Shown here: in pieces, positions 8,820-17,074 of the stretch | Numbering within the stretch: the first letter of the stretch is position 1 | Layout: each line of letters starts with the position of its first letter | Source of the DNA: CAVSVP01 sp963731125 | GTDB taxonomy: Bacteria; Pseudomonadota; Gammaproteobacteria; Competibacterales; Competibacteraceae | Assembly: GCA_963731125.1 (NCBI GenBank) | Contig: CAVSVP010000008.1 | Span: forward strand, 496,001-560,000 | Direction: 5' to 3' | DNA length: 64,000 nt | Translations under genes and position numbers: made by a program | Notes under the pieces: model-generated | Databases searched by the model: none | Told to the model about the DNA's origin: nothing | What the model saw: the letters and a program-made list of their open reading frames with translations, nothing else

Positions 8820-9683
8820 TTATTGCTGGCAAAGTTCCTGGGCGATTTTATCGGGCTGCGTATCAGGCAAAAAACCGAATGGTTTGACGGTTTTCCAGTG
8901 TTGGTCCGAGCCGATAAAGGAGGCCAGAAACTGATTAAAAACCGCAACGAGTTCCTGGTCCGCCTGGCGGAAGGCAAAGGCGCCGTAACCCGCCATCGGT
9001 TCGTCATCGATTACAGGAAAAAATTGCGGCGTGGCTTCGACGGTGGAATCCTCCTCGACGAGGTGGCGTGCCGTTAATGTGGTCATGGCGATCGCATCGA
9101 GCTGTCCCGTCTTTAGGGCAGCCAGGGCTTCTGGATAATTCGGGTAGAGGGAAACCTGGTCAACGAAGACACCGGCCTCGTAGGCGTAGCCGTACTCGAC
9201 AGCCCCGGCCAGCACCGCAAGCCGGGCATCGGGACGCTGGGCGATCGTGGAAAAATCCGTTAAGTTTTTCGGATTGTCGGCCTTAACGATGAGTGTTTCA
9301 CCAATCTTATAGGTTGGATTGGAAAATGCGACTTTTGCACAACGTTCCGGCGTAATAAACATTCCGGCGGCAATCACATCGAAGCGCCCCGCATTGAGCT
9401 CTGGGATCAGCGCCTGGAAGGATGTCACCACTCCCTCTATGGCAACCTGCGGAGCGTTTTCCGCCAGCATCTGACGGACAATTTCCGGTGCCTCGCCCGT
9501 GATTTTACCCTCTGGCGTCATAAAGCCGTAAGGTACCTCGTTGGCAACGCCCACTTTGAGAACGCCCGCGCGCTTAATCCTTTCCCAGGTGGTTTCCGCG
9601 AGAGCGGGGACGGTGAATAATTGATTAAGCAGTGTTAGTCCACCGAGAATAAACCAAGCTGTAAAACGAACAGCTGCTGGCAT
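8820..9683 (-). CDS. ehuB: EhuB-like ectoine/hydroxyectoine ABC-transporter binding protein (orphan)
   Basis: A 287-residue periplasmic solute-binding protein (type II amino-acid SBP fold) with a signal peptide ending near ALAETTWERI. Segments shared with EhuB include VANEVPYGFMTPEGKITGEA, FDVIAAGMFITPERCAKVAF with its conserved Cys, and the PFGF...ELCQQ C-terminus, where a second Cys pairs in EhuB. EhuB delivers ectoine to the EhuCDA permease and ATPase. No such permease or ATPase gene is in the window; the only complete importer beside it is a TRAP system. The start has a GGGGA ribosome site. It is the last gene of the minus-strand transport arm. It could serve a permease encoded elsewhere, act in sensing, or be a relic. 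Confidence 0.8.
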   Translation of the reverse strand: MPAAVRFTAWFILGGLTLLNQLFTVPALAETTWERIKRAGVLKVGVANEVPYGFMTPEGKITGEAPEIVRQMLAENAPQVAIEGVVTSFQALIPELNAGRFDVIAAGMFITPERCAKVAFSNPTYKIGETLIVKADNPKNLTDFSTIAQRPDARLAVLAGAVEYGYAYEAGVFVDQVSLYPNYPEALAALKTGQLDAIAMTTLTARHLVEEDSTVEATPQFFPVIDDEPMAGYGAFAFRQADQELVAVFNQFLASFIGSDQHWKTVKPFGFLPDTQPDKIAQELCQQ

Positions 9684-9731
9684 CGTATGATTCCCCCTAT
9701 GGTACGTGGCGACGGGTGATTTCCTGAGCCG

Positions 9732-10175
9732 CTACTTCACGGTGATACAAGTACATTCCGCGAGACTGGAGACTTTATGGGAAACGCTGCCCATTAACAG
9801 GGCGCCGATATCACCCCAACCCCGGCTGCCCAGAACGATGGCGTCGACGCCCTGTTCCTTGGCAAAATCCACGATGGAACGAGCCGGCTGCCCTCTTTTG
9901 ATATAACTTTCCACCCGTCGAGCGCCTCGCTGAATCGCTCGTTGCTCGGCCTCCTTAACGACCTCCTGGGCGAAATCGTGAAGTGCATCATCCGAGGGCG
10001 CCAGCGATTGGCGGGTCCTTACCAAGGAGTGGGTGCTTTCCATCAAGGTAACGGCCTTATAGACGTTAAGTATCAACAGCCGGGCGTCATGGTCCTTGGC
10101 GAGGTCGGCTGCCGTATCCACCGCCCGCATGGAATGCTCCGAACCGTCGACGGCGACTAGCAGGGATTTGAACAT
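9732..10175 (-). CDS. Universal stress protein (TeaD-like, beside the ectoine TRAP genes)
   Basis: A 147-residue UspA-fold protein with the ATP-binding pattern GSRGWGDIGALLMGSVSHKV near the C-terminus (G-2x-G-9x-G-S type). In Halomonas, TeaD is a Usp encoded next to the ectoine TRAP transporter TeaABC and limits uptake; the position here is equivalent, so that role is inferred. The ATG follows a strong AGGAGGAGG site. A palindromic repeat separates it from the TRAP permease upstream, so it may have its own transcript or be stabilised differently. Confidence 0.85.
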   Translation of the reverse strand: MFKSLLVAVDGSEHSMRAVDTAADLAKDHDARLLILNVYKAVTLMESTHSLVRTRQSLAPSDDALHDFAQEVVKEAEQRAIQRGARRVESYIKRGQPARSIVDFAKEQGVDAIVLGSRGWGDIGALLMGSVSHKVSSLAECTCITVK

Positions 10176-10197
10176 GGTATATCCTCCTCCTGGTTGT

Positions 10198-10303
10198 TAT
10201 CGCTCTGGAAGTTATTCTCAAGACACGCTGTCAATACATCCCTATAAGCTCGACTGTGGCGTCCATGCCGCAGACGGTCTTGATAACAGCTTCCAGATCG
10301 ATA
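10198..10303 (+). repeat. Palindromic intergenic repeat, copy 3
   Basis: A 106-base copy with TATCGCTCTGGAAGTT and AGCTTCCAGATCGATA ends and the inner GCCGCAG hairpin arm, between the usp gene and the TRAP large permease in the minus-strand arm. Confidence 0.9.
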
Positions 10304-10343
10304 TGCCTAGATAGCGTGATAGGCGAATTAAACCGGTTCGTAT

Positions 10344-11630
10344 TTAATAGCCAAAAGCGAGATCCCGCAAAAACAGCGCAAGCGGTGGAAAAAAGATCAA
10401 AATTACGGAGGCGATGAGCAGCATGATAATGAAGGGAGGCGTGCCGCGGATAACCTCCCAGTAGGGTCGTCTAAAAATCGCAATGGCGGTGAATATGTCA
10501 CAGCCGAAGGGCGGTGTGGCCGAACCGATGGCCGCTTGCAGAGTAACGATAGCCCCCACCAAAATGGGGTCGATACCCGCCTGTTGTACGACGGGCGCAA
10601 AAATCGGCACCAGAATCAGAATGACCACAATCGGATCGACAAACATGCAACCGATAAAAAAAGCGATGGAAATGGTAAATAGAATCTGGATCTGGCCGGC
10701 ATCTTGTAGCCCTAACCCACCCAGCAGGGCCTGCGGAATTTGCGCAAAGGAAATGGTCCAGGAAAAGGCGGCACCGGCCGCGACCAGGATAAAGACTACC
10801 GCCGTAATTAACCCCGTAGAGAGGGCAATGTCGGGAATTTCCTTAATTTTTACCGAGCGAAAAATAACCACTTCCAGCAGCAGGGCGTAGAGCACCGAAA
10901 TGGCGGCCGCCTCGGTCGGGCTAAAGATACCGGTATAAATACCGCCAATGATAATGACCGGAAAGCCCAGGGGCAGCAGTGCCTTGCGCACAGCCAGCCG
11001 GCGTTCCGCCCAGCTGGCCTTGGGAAGCGTCGGGATGGCCAGGCGCCTGGCTGAAAAATAGCAGTAAGTGGAAAACATCAACAGAATCAGAAGCCCGGGA
11101 CCAATACCCGCGATAAATAGCTCACCGATAGAACTTCCAGACACCACGCCATAGATAATCATCCCAATGCTGGGCGGAATCAATAGCGCGATATCGCTGG
11201 CATTAATGGTAAGCGCAATGACAAAGGAATCTTTGTAACCTGCCTCCAGCATCCGGGGGCGTAGCGGGCTGCCGATAGCGACCACGGTGGCCTGGGTGGA
11301 GCCGGACACGGCGCCAAACAGGGTACAGGTGGTGGCGGCGGTGATGGAAAGGCCGCCGCGGACATGACCCACGAAGCGCATCACCAGATCCAATAAGCGG
11401 TCGGCGGCATGTCCCTTAGTGACGATATCCGCGGCGAAGATAAACATCGGTACGGCGATTAACGCAGCGGGTTTAACGCCTCCGATCATTTGCTGAATGA
11501 TCACCTCGGGATCCATGCCAAAGTAGAAGAAAAATCCCACCAGGGAGGCGCAGATAAGGGGAATCATCATGGGAAACCCCAGTAACAGCAAAACAATCAT
11601 GAGAGTTATCATTGCGGTTGTCATGCTCAT
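10344..11630 (-). CDS. uehC: TRAP transporter large permease (DctM), probable ectoine/hydroxyectoine UehC/TeaC
   Basis: A 428-residue polytopic inner-membrane protein of the DctM family with a dozen or so hydrophobic segments. Recognisable blocks are the LFGAVSGSTQATVVAIGS loop and the LIPPSIGMIIYGVVSGSSIG loop, typical of TRAP large subunits. It moves the solute using a sodium or proton gradient. The open frame reaches 11699, but ATG at 11630 has an AAGGTGG site and removes an unlikely hydrophilic tail. It follows the small permease gene closely. Substrate assignment rests on the neighbouring TeaA-like binding protein and doe/eut genes. Confidence 0.87.
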   Translation of the reverse strand: MSMTTAMITLMIVLLLLGFPMMIPLICASLVGFFFYFGMDPEVIIQQMIGGVKPAALIAVPMFIFAADIVTKGHAADRLLDLVMRFVGHVRGGLSITAATTCTLFGAVSGSTQATVVAIGSPLRPRMLEAGYKDSFVIALTINASDIALLIPPSIGMIIYGVVSGSSIGELFIAGIGPGLLILLMFSTYCYFSARRLAIPTLPKASWAERRLAVRKALLPLGFPVIIIGGIYTGIFSPTEAAAISVLYALLLEVVIFRSVKIKEIPDIALSTGLITAVVFILVAAGAAFSWTISFAQIPQALLGGLGLQDAGQIQILFTISIAFFIGCMFVDPIVVILILVPIFAPVVQQAGIDPILVGAIVTLQAAIGSATPPFGCDIFTAIAIFRRPYWEVIRGTPPFIIMLLIASVILIFFPPLALFLRDLAFGY

Positions 11631-11711
11631 GATGTACCACCTTACGGTCAGCGAATGAATGGGAAGCGCAGCGAGCTCGAGAAAGTCGGGCCACGGCAAG
11701 GCCGGCGCGGC

Positions 11712-12302
11712 TTATGAACCGGTTTGATCGGCGTCCTCATAGGAGTCGATATGCTCATACGACAGGTAAACCTCCCGTTCGCGAAGATTTTTTAGGACCG
11801 CAAGAAAATACTGAATGCCGGTGACGATAAAACCGATGGGCACCCAGATATAGGTCAAATAGAGAGGCAATTGCAGGGCCGGTGTGACTTTACCCAGCAT
11901 ATGGATGCGTGCGACATAACCGTAGGAGTAATAGGCCAAGAGGAACATAATAAATGCGGTGGTGGCGCAGATCAGGATCATCAGCAGTTTTTTGCCCGTC
12001 TCACCCAGTTGATCGTAGAGGGCGGACATACGAATATGGCGGCCTTTTCTGGCGGCGTAGCCCATGCCGACGAAGGTCACCAGGACAATCAGAAACTGAT
12101 TTAGTTCTTCGGCAAAATAGAGACTCTGTCCCAAGAACGTGCGGCCAATCACATTGATAATAGAGTTTGCTGCCATCAGTAGAATGCCATAGGCTAAAAT
12201 AAACGCCTCGAATCTGGCGATGCCTCTATCGATTCCGCTCAGTATTCTGATAATGGGGTTGCCAACAGGGGTTTTCTCAGTGGTTTCGGAAATTTGCTTC
12301 AT
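11712..12302 (-). CDS. uehB: TRAP transporter small permease (DctQ), probable UehB/TeaB
   Basis: A 196-residue four-helix membrane protein of the DctQ family. The family motif region is RTFLGQSLYFAEELNQFLIV, in which the E-E pair sits in the second helix. The longer frame to 12416 overlaps the regulator gene, so the internal start MKQISETTEK is preferred, giving normal family length. It pairs with the large permease downstream. The C-terminal tail is acidic (SYEDADQTGS). Together with the TeaA-like protein encoded upstream it would import ectoines. Confidence 0.83.
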   Translation of the reverse strand: MKQISETTEKTPVGNPIIRILSGIDRGIARFEAFILAYGILLMAANSIINVIGRTFLGQSLYFAEELNQFLIVLVTFVGMGYAARKGRHIRMSALYDQLGETGKKLLMILICATTAFIMFLLAYYSYGYVARIHMLGKVTPALQLPLYLTYIWVPIGFIVTGIQYFLAVLKNLREREVYLSYEHIDSYEDADQTGS

Positions 12303-12369
12303 AAGCCTTATCTGCCAGTGAATGTCTAGAAACCGGACAGCGTTTGCCGAACCAGGAGGGTGGCGGCAA

Positions 12370-12870
12370 TTATGCTTTTGCGGTGGGAGTGCCGCTGTCG
12401 TTGAGTAAAACGTCAAGAGGATAGCCGGTGAAAGATTTCACCACTTTCGTTACGACATAAGTAAAATAGCGTTCGATGCCGATGTCGGCGAGCAGCAGCT
12501 TGTCGATGAGACGCTGGTAGCGGTCGATGTCGACGGTAATCACCTTAAGCAGATAATCAAAACCACCCCCGGTTGCGTAACATTCGACAATCTCCGGAAT
12601 CTCCTGTAGCGCCTTTTCAAAGCGGGCGAAATCGCGAGCATGGTGGCTTTTTAGGGTGACTTCTACCAGTACGGTAGCGATGCGGGCGAGACGGTCGATA
12701 TCGATGTCTGCATGATAGCCGCGAATCAAACCATTTGCCTCTAGGCGCCGGAGCCTCTCCCAGCAGGGGCTGGGCGATAAATGGATGGCCTCGGCCAGTT
12801 TCAGTTTGGTCATCCGCCCTTCCCGCTGGAGCGTTGCGAGGATTTTGATATCAAAGGCATCCAGTTTCAT
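12370..12870 (-). CDS. doeX: AsnC/Lrp-family regulator of ectoine catabolism (DoeX-like)
   Basis: A 166-residue Lrp/AsnC regulator. Residues 1-60 form the helix-turn-helix (KLKLAEAIHLSPSPCWERLR is the recognition region), and residues 65-150 the RAM ligand-binding domain with the glycine-rich ATGGGFDYLLKV segment. DoeX and AsnC-type regulators accompany ectoine-degradation genes in many proteobacteria and are thought to respond to a pathway intermediate. It lies 16 bases after doeB and before the TRAP permeases in one minus-strand run. No MocR-type EnuR regulator is present in the window, so this may be the only local regulator. Confidence 0.85.
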   Translation of the reverse strand: MKLDAFDIKILATLQREGRMTKLKLAEAIHLSPSPCWERLRRLEANGLIRGYHADIDIDRLARIATVLVEVTLKSHHARDFARFEKALQEIPEIVECYATGGGFDYLLKVITVDIDRYQRLIDKLLLADIGIERYFTYVVTKVVKSFTGYPLDVLLNDSGTPTAKA

Positions 12871-12886
12871 GCCTCTGCCGCGTCCG

Positions 12887-13939
12887 CTAGCCCCGATAGT
12901 CCGCGGCGATCACGGCGACCGTGTCGCCCCGGCGAACCCAGCCGCGGCCCGCCCGGGTGATCAGCACACCCGTACGTTTTGCCAGTATGTTCAAGGGTTC
13001 ATGATCGGGATTATCGAGAAAATGAACCCGTCCCAGGATCATACCCGGTAACACCGGTTCACCGACTTCTACCATGGGTTCATAAAGCCCGTCGGCTAGC
13101 GCCATGATATAGCCGTTGGTTTCCGGTACCTCCATGACCCGGGTGGGTGGCAGTCCCCGGTCTTGGGGATAATCAATATCACCCTCGATCACCCGAAAAT
13201 GCTTTAACAGATTGTGTACCCCAATATCGGTCAGTTTCATGGTTTCGGGAGTCACAAAGGCGCCACCCCCTAACTCGGTGGAGATAAAGATCTTGCCCAT
13301 GGCTTCGACCGCGGTATCCAGCATACCCACGTTGTCCAGTTCACGCAGTAGCAGGGTGATGGGAGTCCCGAAGGTTTTGACCGCCGCCAGGGTATTGGCC
13401 ATCAATACGGGATTCTCAAGATGATGCATCACCACGCAGGGAGCAAAAATCATAGAACTGCCGCCGGAGTGCATATCGACCACCACATCAGTCAGAGGCA
13501 GCAGTTTATGATAGACATAGTGAGCGATCATCAAGGTGATCGTGCCATCCCGCTCGCCCGGGAAAACCCGGTTCATATTCCGTCCGTCAATAGGCGACAG
13601 CCGGGTTCCCGCCATCAAGGCGGGATAGTTTAGAGCCGGCATGATAATCACCCGGCCTTGCACCTGTTCCGGCCCGATTTCTCGGGCCAGTTTAGTCAAT
13701 GCCAGAGGCCCCTCGTACTCATCCCCGTGGCTGGCGCCGGTAAAGAATAACGTCAGCCCCGGGCCATTTTGGATCACGGTAATGGGTAACAGCAGGCTAC
13801 CCCAGCCAGACCAATTGGTGGAATTCGGCACCTTTAAAAAGGACACCTGCTTGCCGTCCTGGGCAAAATCAATGTCGGTACTGATCTTGGGGATCTCAGC
13901 GATATCGGGACGACTGATTATAGGTACATTGGCCGCCAT
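12887..13939 (-). CDS. doeB: N-alpha-acetyl-L-2,4-diaminobutyrate deacetylase (DoeB/EutE)
   Basis: A 350-residue zinc deacetylase of the aspartoacylase/succinylglutamate desuccinylase family. The zinc site is visible as GASHGDEYEG (His and Glu) and VVVDMHSGGSS (His). DoeB removes acetate from N-alpha-acetyl-diaminobutyrate made by ectoine hydrolase. The C-terminal part (HEPLNILAKRTGVLITRAGRG region) is the small barrel lobe. It is placed upstream of the AsnC regulator and downstream of uehA, with a palindromic repeat in the gap before it. Length and motifs agree closely with DoeB/EutE, making the assignment firm within this locus. Confidence 0.9.
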   Translation of the reverse strand: MAANVPIISRPDIAEIPKISTDIDFAQDGKQVSFLKVPNSTNWSGWGSLLLPITVIQNGPGLTLFFTGASHGDEYEGPLALTKLAREIGPEQVQGRVIIMPALNYPALMAGTRLSPIDGRNMNRVFPGERDGTITLMIAHYVYHKLLPLTDVVVDMHSGGSSMIFAPCVVMHHLENPVLMANTLAAVKTFGTPITLLLRELDNVGMLDTAVEAMGKIFISTELGGGAFVTPETMKLTDIGVHNLLKHFRVIEGDIDYPQDRGLPPTRVMEVPETNGYIMALADGLYEPMVEVGEPVLPGMILGRVHFLDNPDHEPLNILAKRTGVLITRAGRGWVRRGDTVAVIAADYRG

Positions 13940-13988
13940 AAACGCTGTCTCGAAACTCCGTTGCCGTAAAGTTAAAGATCGCTAGGGG

Positions 13989-14094
13989 TATTGATCTGGA
14001 AGCTATTCTCAAGACACGCTGTTAATACCTCCCGGTAAGCTCGACTGCGGCATCCGTGCCGCAGACGGTCTTGATAACAGCTTCCCGATCGATA
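13989..14094 (+). repeat. Palindromic intergenic repeat, copy 4
   Basis: A 106-base copy with TATTGATCTGGAAGCT start, inner hairpin CTGCGGCATCCGTGCCGCAG and CGATCGATA end. It separates uehA from doeB in the minus-strand arm, so the binding-protein message could be processed apart from the rest. Confidence 0.9.
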
Positions 14095-14150
14095 TGCAGC
14101 CTGCATTCCTCTTCCCCCGACACATGGCGTGCAGGGGGAGCGGCGTCCGG

Positions 14151-15191
14151 CTAGTTGCTCGCGGATTTTTCCGCTTCCTGGAATTCCTTAACGAGGGCGT
14201 CCAGAATTTCCTTGCCTTGGGGTCCCGTCATTTCGACAAACTTGTCACGCAACGTCATGCTCCGCTCGCGGAAAGCTTCTCGTTCTGCGTCGGTTAGCTC
14301 GATAATTTTTATCTCCGGTTTCCTTTCCTTGATGATTTTCAGGCGTTCTTGATTGTACTGCTCCTGGACCTTGAAAATATAATCCGCCAGTTCGCTCATC
14401 GTCTCCTGTATGAGTTGCTTACGCTCCTCGGGCAGACTGTTATACCAATCACTGTTGGTGACCACCGTGGTGGTAAACTGCTGCTGACCGGCAAAAATCA
14501 TATAGTCGGTCACTTCGTAGAATTTCATCTCTTCGATGGCAAAGATGGGATTCACCTGGCCATCCAGCATTTTCAATTGGAGCCCGCCGTACACCTCGGA
14601 GTAGGGCAGTGGCGTCGGATTGGCGCCGAATGCTTGATAGGCTGCCGTCAGCATGGGAGAGACCATCACCCGCATCTTAAAGTTATTGAAATCTTCCGGT
14701 TTGCGGATTTCGCGGTTGGTTGTCCAGACCATGTCGCCTTCCGGATACATGGTCAGCAGTTTCAATCCCTTTTCCTCAAGGGTTTCGGAAAGTTTTCCGT
14801 AAATGGTCTCGCTCTCGGTCAGTACTTTTTTGTTGACCTCGTTATTTTCCGAGAGCAGATAAGGGATAGAAAAAACCTGAATTTCCGGCACCAAGGTTCC
14901 CAGATGGCCTGGCGAGGCGTTGGCGAACTGCAAAACGCCGCTGGCGACCAACTCGGTTAATTCTGCGGAAGTTCCCAAGGCTCCATAAGGGTAGACGGTG
15001 ACGGTGACATCGCCTGCGGATTTCTTTTCAATCAACTCCTTGAATTTTTGGGCATAGGCGTCCTGAACACTGCCGGTAATCTCCTCAATGGCGAATTTCC
15101 ACTCTTCGGCGCCGGCCGATGAAGCAAAACCGATAACGCCCAACAGCATCAGTGCCACTGCAAATTTAGCCAAACGAAGCTGCTTTCTCAT
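14151..15191 (-). CDS. uehA: TRAP ectoine/hydroxyectoine-binding protein (UehA/TeaA-like)
   Basis: A 346-residue periplasmic DctP-type binding protein with a signal peptide cleaved near SSAGAEEWKF. Strong resemblance to TeaA is seen in EEITGSVQDAYAQKFKELIE, LKLLTMYPEGDMVWT, AYQAFGANPTPLPYSEVYGG and the EMTGPQGKEILDAL end. It captures ectoines and hands them to the membrane subunits encoded downstream. ATG at 15191 has a GAGG site; TTG at 15197 is less likely. It is the first gene of the minus arm and faces the doeC operon across a 350-base divergent region. The repeat after it may explain differential expression from the permeases. Confidence 0.9.
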   Translation of the reverse strand: MRKQLRLAKFAVALMLLGVIGFASSAGAEEWKFAIEEITGSVQDAYAQKFKELIEKKSAGDVTVTVYPYGALGTSAELTELVASGVLQFANASPGHLGTLVPEIQVFSIPYLLSENNEVNKKVLTESETIYGKLSETLEEKGLKLLTMYPEGDMVWTTNREIRKPEDFNNFKMRVMVSPMLTAAYQAFGANPTPLPYSEVYGGLQLKMLDGQVNPIFAIEEMKFYEVTDYMIFAGQQQFTTTVVTNSDWYNSLPEERKQLIQETMSELADYIFKVQEQYNQERLKIIKERKPEIKIIELTDAEREAFRERSMTLRDKFVEMTGPQGKEILDALVKEFQEAEKSASN

Positions 15192-15547
15192 TGGCAAACC
15201 TCACTGTGGTAGATAAATTTTTGCCTTTTCGATCAATAACCTAGATCGATATGGCGGGTTGGTAAAAATGACAAACTTAAGGAATAGATCAGCGTCGTCA
15301 TTGGCGATGGGCTCGGCGGCCCCCCGACACTATTAGTTGAGCCTAGGTGAGCAATCGGCAGAGGTCAAGTTGGTGGGAGACAAAGGGCGGCTGAATAGCC
15401 ACCGTGCTATCCGAAAATCTATCTGTTCCATGACTTTAAAAGAGAAACTATTGCGGCGGCTAAGCGGTTGTTCAGCAAACAAACTCACCCGGAACTTGAT
15501 AGTCTGTGTCATTAGTTGTCGGATTCAGTTTATGTGGAGGGGAAACG
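15192..15547. promoter_or_regulatory. Divergent control region between uehA and doeC
   Basis: About 355 bases separate the two divergent arms of the ectoine locus and must hold both promoters. AT-rich stretches near 15200-15290 (uehA side) and 15400-15540 (doeC side) are suitable, but no exact -35/-10 pairs or Lrp operators were assigned. The doeC start is preceded by GGAGGGG. A short open frame (15337-15567) overlaps here and is not considered a gene. Confidence 0.5.
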
Positions 15548-17008
15548 ATGATGGAGCTAAACGATAGGCGTCTGTTTTGTGAGCGTGCTTACCTTGCCGG
15601 CGAGTGGTGCGGGGCGGCCGACGGTGCCCGGCTCGAGGTCAGCAATCCGGCAGATGGTCGCCGGCTTGGTAGCGTTCCTGCATTGGACGCGGAAGATATC
15701 CGCCAGGCAGTGGCGGCCGCCAGCCGGGCATTTCCTGCTTGGCGCAGCCTCTTGCCGCAAGAGCGCGCCGACATTCTCCTAGACTGGTATCGGATGGTGC
15801 TGGAGAACCAAGAGGATTTAGCCGTATTGATGACCCTGGAACAGGGCAAGCCGCTGGCAGAAGCGCGGGGAGAGATCCGCTATGCGGCAAGTTTTATCCA
15901 ATGGTTCGCTGAGGAAGGCAAACGCCTCTACGGCGAGAGCATACCCAGCCATTTGCCGGATCGGCAACTGATGACGATACGCGAACCGGTAGGGGTAACA
16001 GCGGCCATTACCCCATGGAATTTTCCAGCGGCCATGATTACCCGTAAGGCGGCGGCAGCCATGGCCGCCGGTTGTCCCGTCATCGTGCGTCCCGCCACGG
16101 AAACACCGTTTTCCGCCCTGGCGCTGGCCGTGTTAGCCGAGCGGGCGGGTGTGCCGGCCGGGATTTTTTCGGTGATTACCGGCCATCCCGAGCCTATGGT
16201 GGGGGAGCTGTGTCGCAACTCGCAGGTGCGTGCGGTAAGTTTTACCGGTTCCACCGAGATCGGCCGGCTGATCCTGTCCCAGGGTGCGGCAACGGTCAAG
16301 AAAATGTCCATGGAACTGGGAGGAAACGCGCCGTTTATTGTGTTTTCGGATGTGGTGTTAGAAGACGCCGTACAGGCCGCCTTAGCGGCTAAGTTCCAGA
16401 CGACGGGTCAGGACTGTCTAGCGGCTAACCGGATTTTCGTGCACCAGGATATATATGAACCCTTTGTGGAGCGCTTTACGGCAGCTGCCAGCCGGTTGCG
16501 AGTCGGGCCCGGACTTGAGCCGGATGTGGCACTGGGGCCGTTGATTCACGAGCGAGCGGTGGCGAAAGCCGAAGCCTATGTAGCGGATGCTCTCGCCAGA
16601 GGAGCGCGGCTGCTGACGGGCGGACGGCGCCACCCCCTGGGGGGATTGTTTTTCGAGCCCACGGTGCTGGCTGATATGACGGCGGACATGGAAATGTTTC
16701 ATGAGGAAGTGTTCGGTCCTGTGGCGGGGGTCATGCCGTTTGCCGATGAGTCGCAGGTCATTGCCGCCGCCAACGCGACCGAATATGGTTTGGCGGCTTA
16801 CCTATTGACCCGCGATATCGGTCGTGTTTTGCGATTGGTCAGGGCGTTGGAGTACGGCATGGTGGCGGTTAACAGTGTTAAACTGACAGGCGCTCCCATC
16901 CCCTTCGGCGGCGTCAAGCAGTCCGGGCTGGGGCGTGAAGGCTCACGCCATGGTATTGCTGAGTTTACCGAACTCAAATACGTCTGTCTCGGCGGCAGCG
17001 ACCGCTGA
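15548..17008 (+). CDS. doeC: Aspartate-semialdehyde dehydrogenase of ectoine catabolism (DoeC)
   Basis: A 486-residue aldehyde dehydrogenase of the succinate-semialdehyde (GabD-like) group. Visible sites are ITPWNFPAAMITRKAAAAMA (cofactor-side Asn), the FTGSTEIGR dinucleotide loop, the catalytic Glu in MSMELGGNAPFI and the catalytic Cys in TTGQDCLAANR. In this locus it would oxidise aspartate semialdehyde to aspartate, the last ectoine step. The longer frame from 15506 is rejected because ATG-ATG at 15548 follows a GGAGGGG site. It begins the five-gene plus-strand operon. On sequence alone it could be a general semialdehyde dehydrogenase; context decides. Confidence 0.87.
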   Translation: MMELNDRRLFCERAYLAGEWCGAADGARLEVSNPADGRRLGSVPALDAEDIRQAVAAASRAFPAWRSLLPQERADILLDWYRMVLENQEDLAVLMTLEQGKPLAEARGEIRYAASFIQWFAEEGKRLYGESIPSHLPDRQLMTIREPVGVTAAITPWNFPAAMITRKAAAAMAAGCPVIVRPATETPFSALALAVLAERAGVPAGIFSVITGHPEPMVGELCRNSQVRAVSFTGSTEIGRLILSQGAATVKKMSMELGGNAPFIVFSDVVLEDAVQAALAAKFQTTGQDCLAANRIFVHQDIYEPFVERFTAAASRLRVGPGLEPDVALGPLIHERAVAKAEAYVADALARGARLLTGGRRHPLGGLFFEPTVLADMTADMEMFHEEVFGPVAGVMPFADESQVIAAANATEYGLAAYLLTRDIGRVLRLVRALEYGMVAVNSVKLTGAPIPFGGVKQSGLGREGSRHGIAEFTELKYVCLGGSDR

Positions 17009-17074
17009 GAATAATACGATTGCCCCGTCTCGCAGAGGGGAACGTTATGACATAAGCATTTAGGAGAATTTAGT

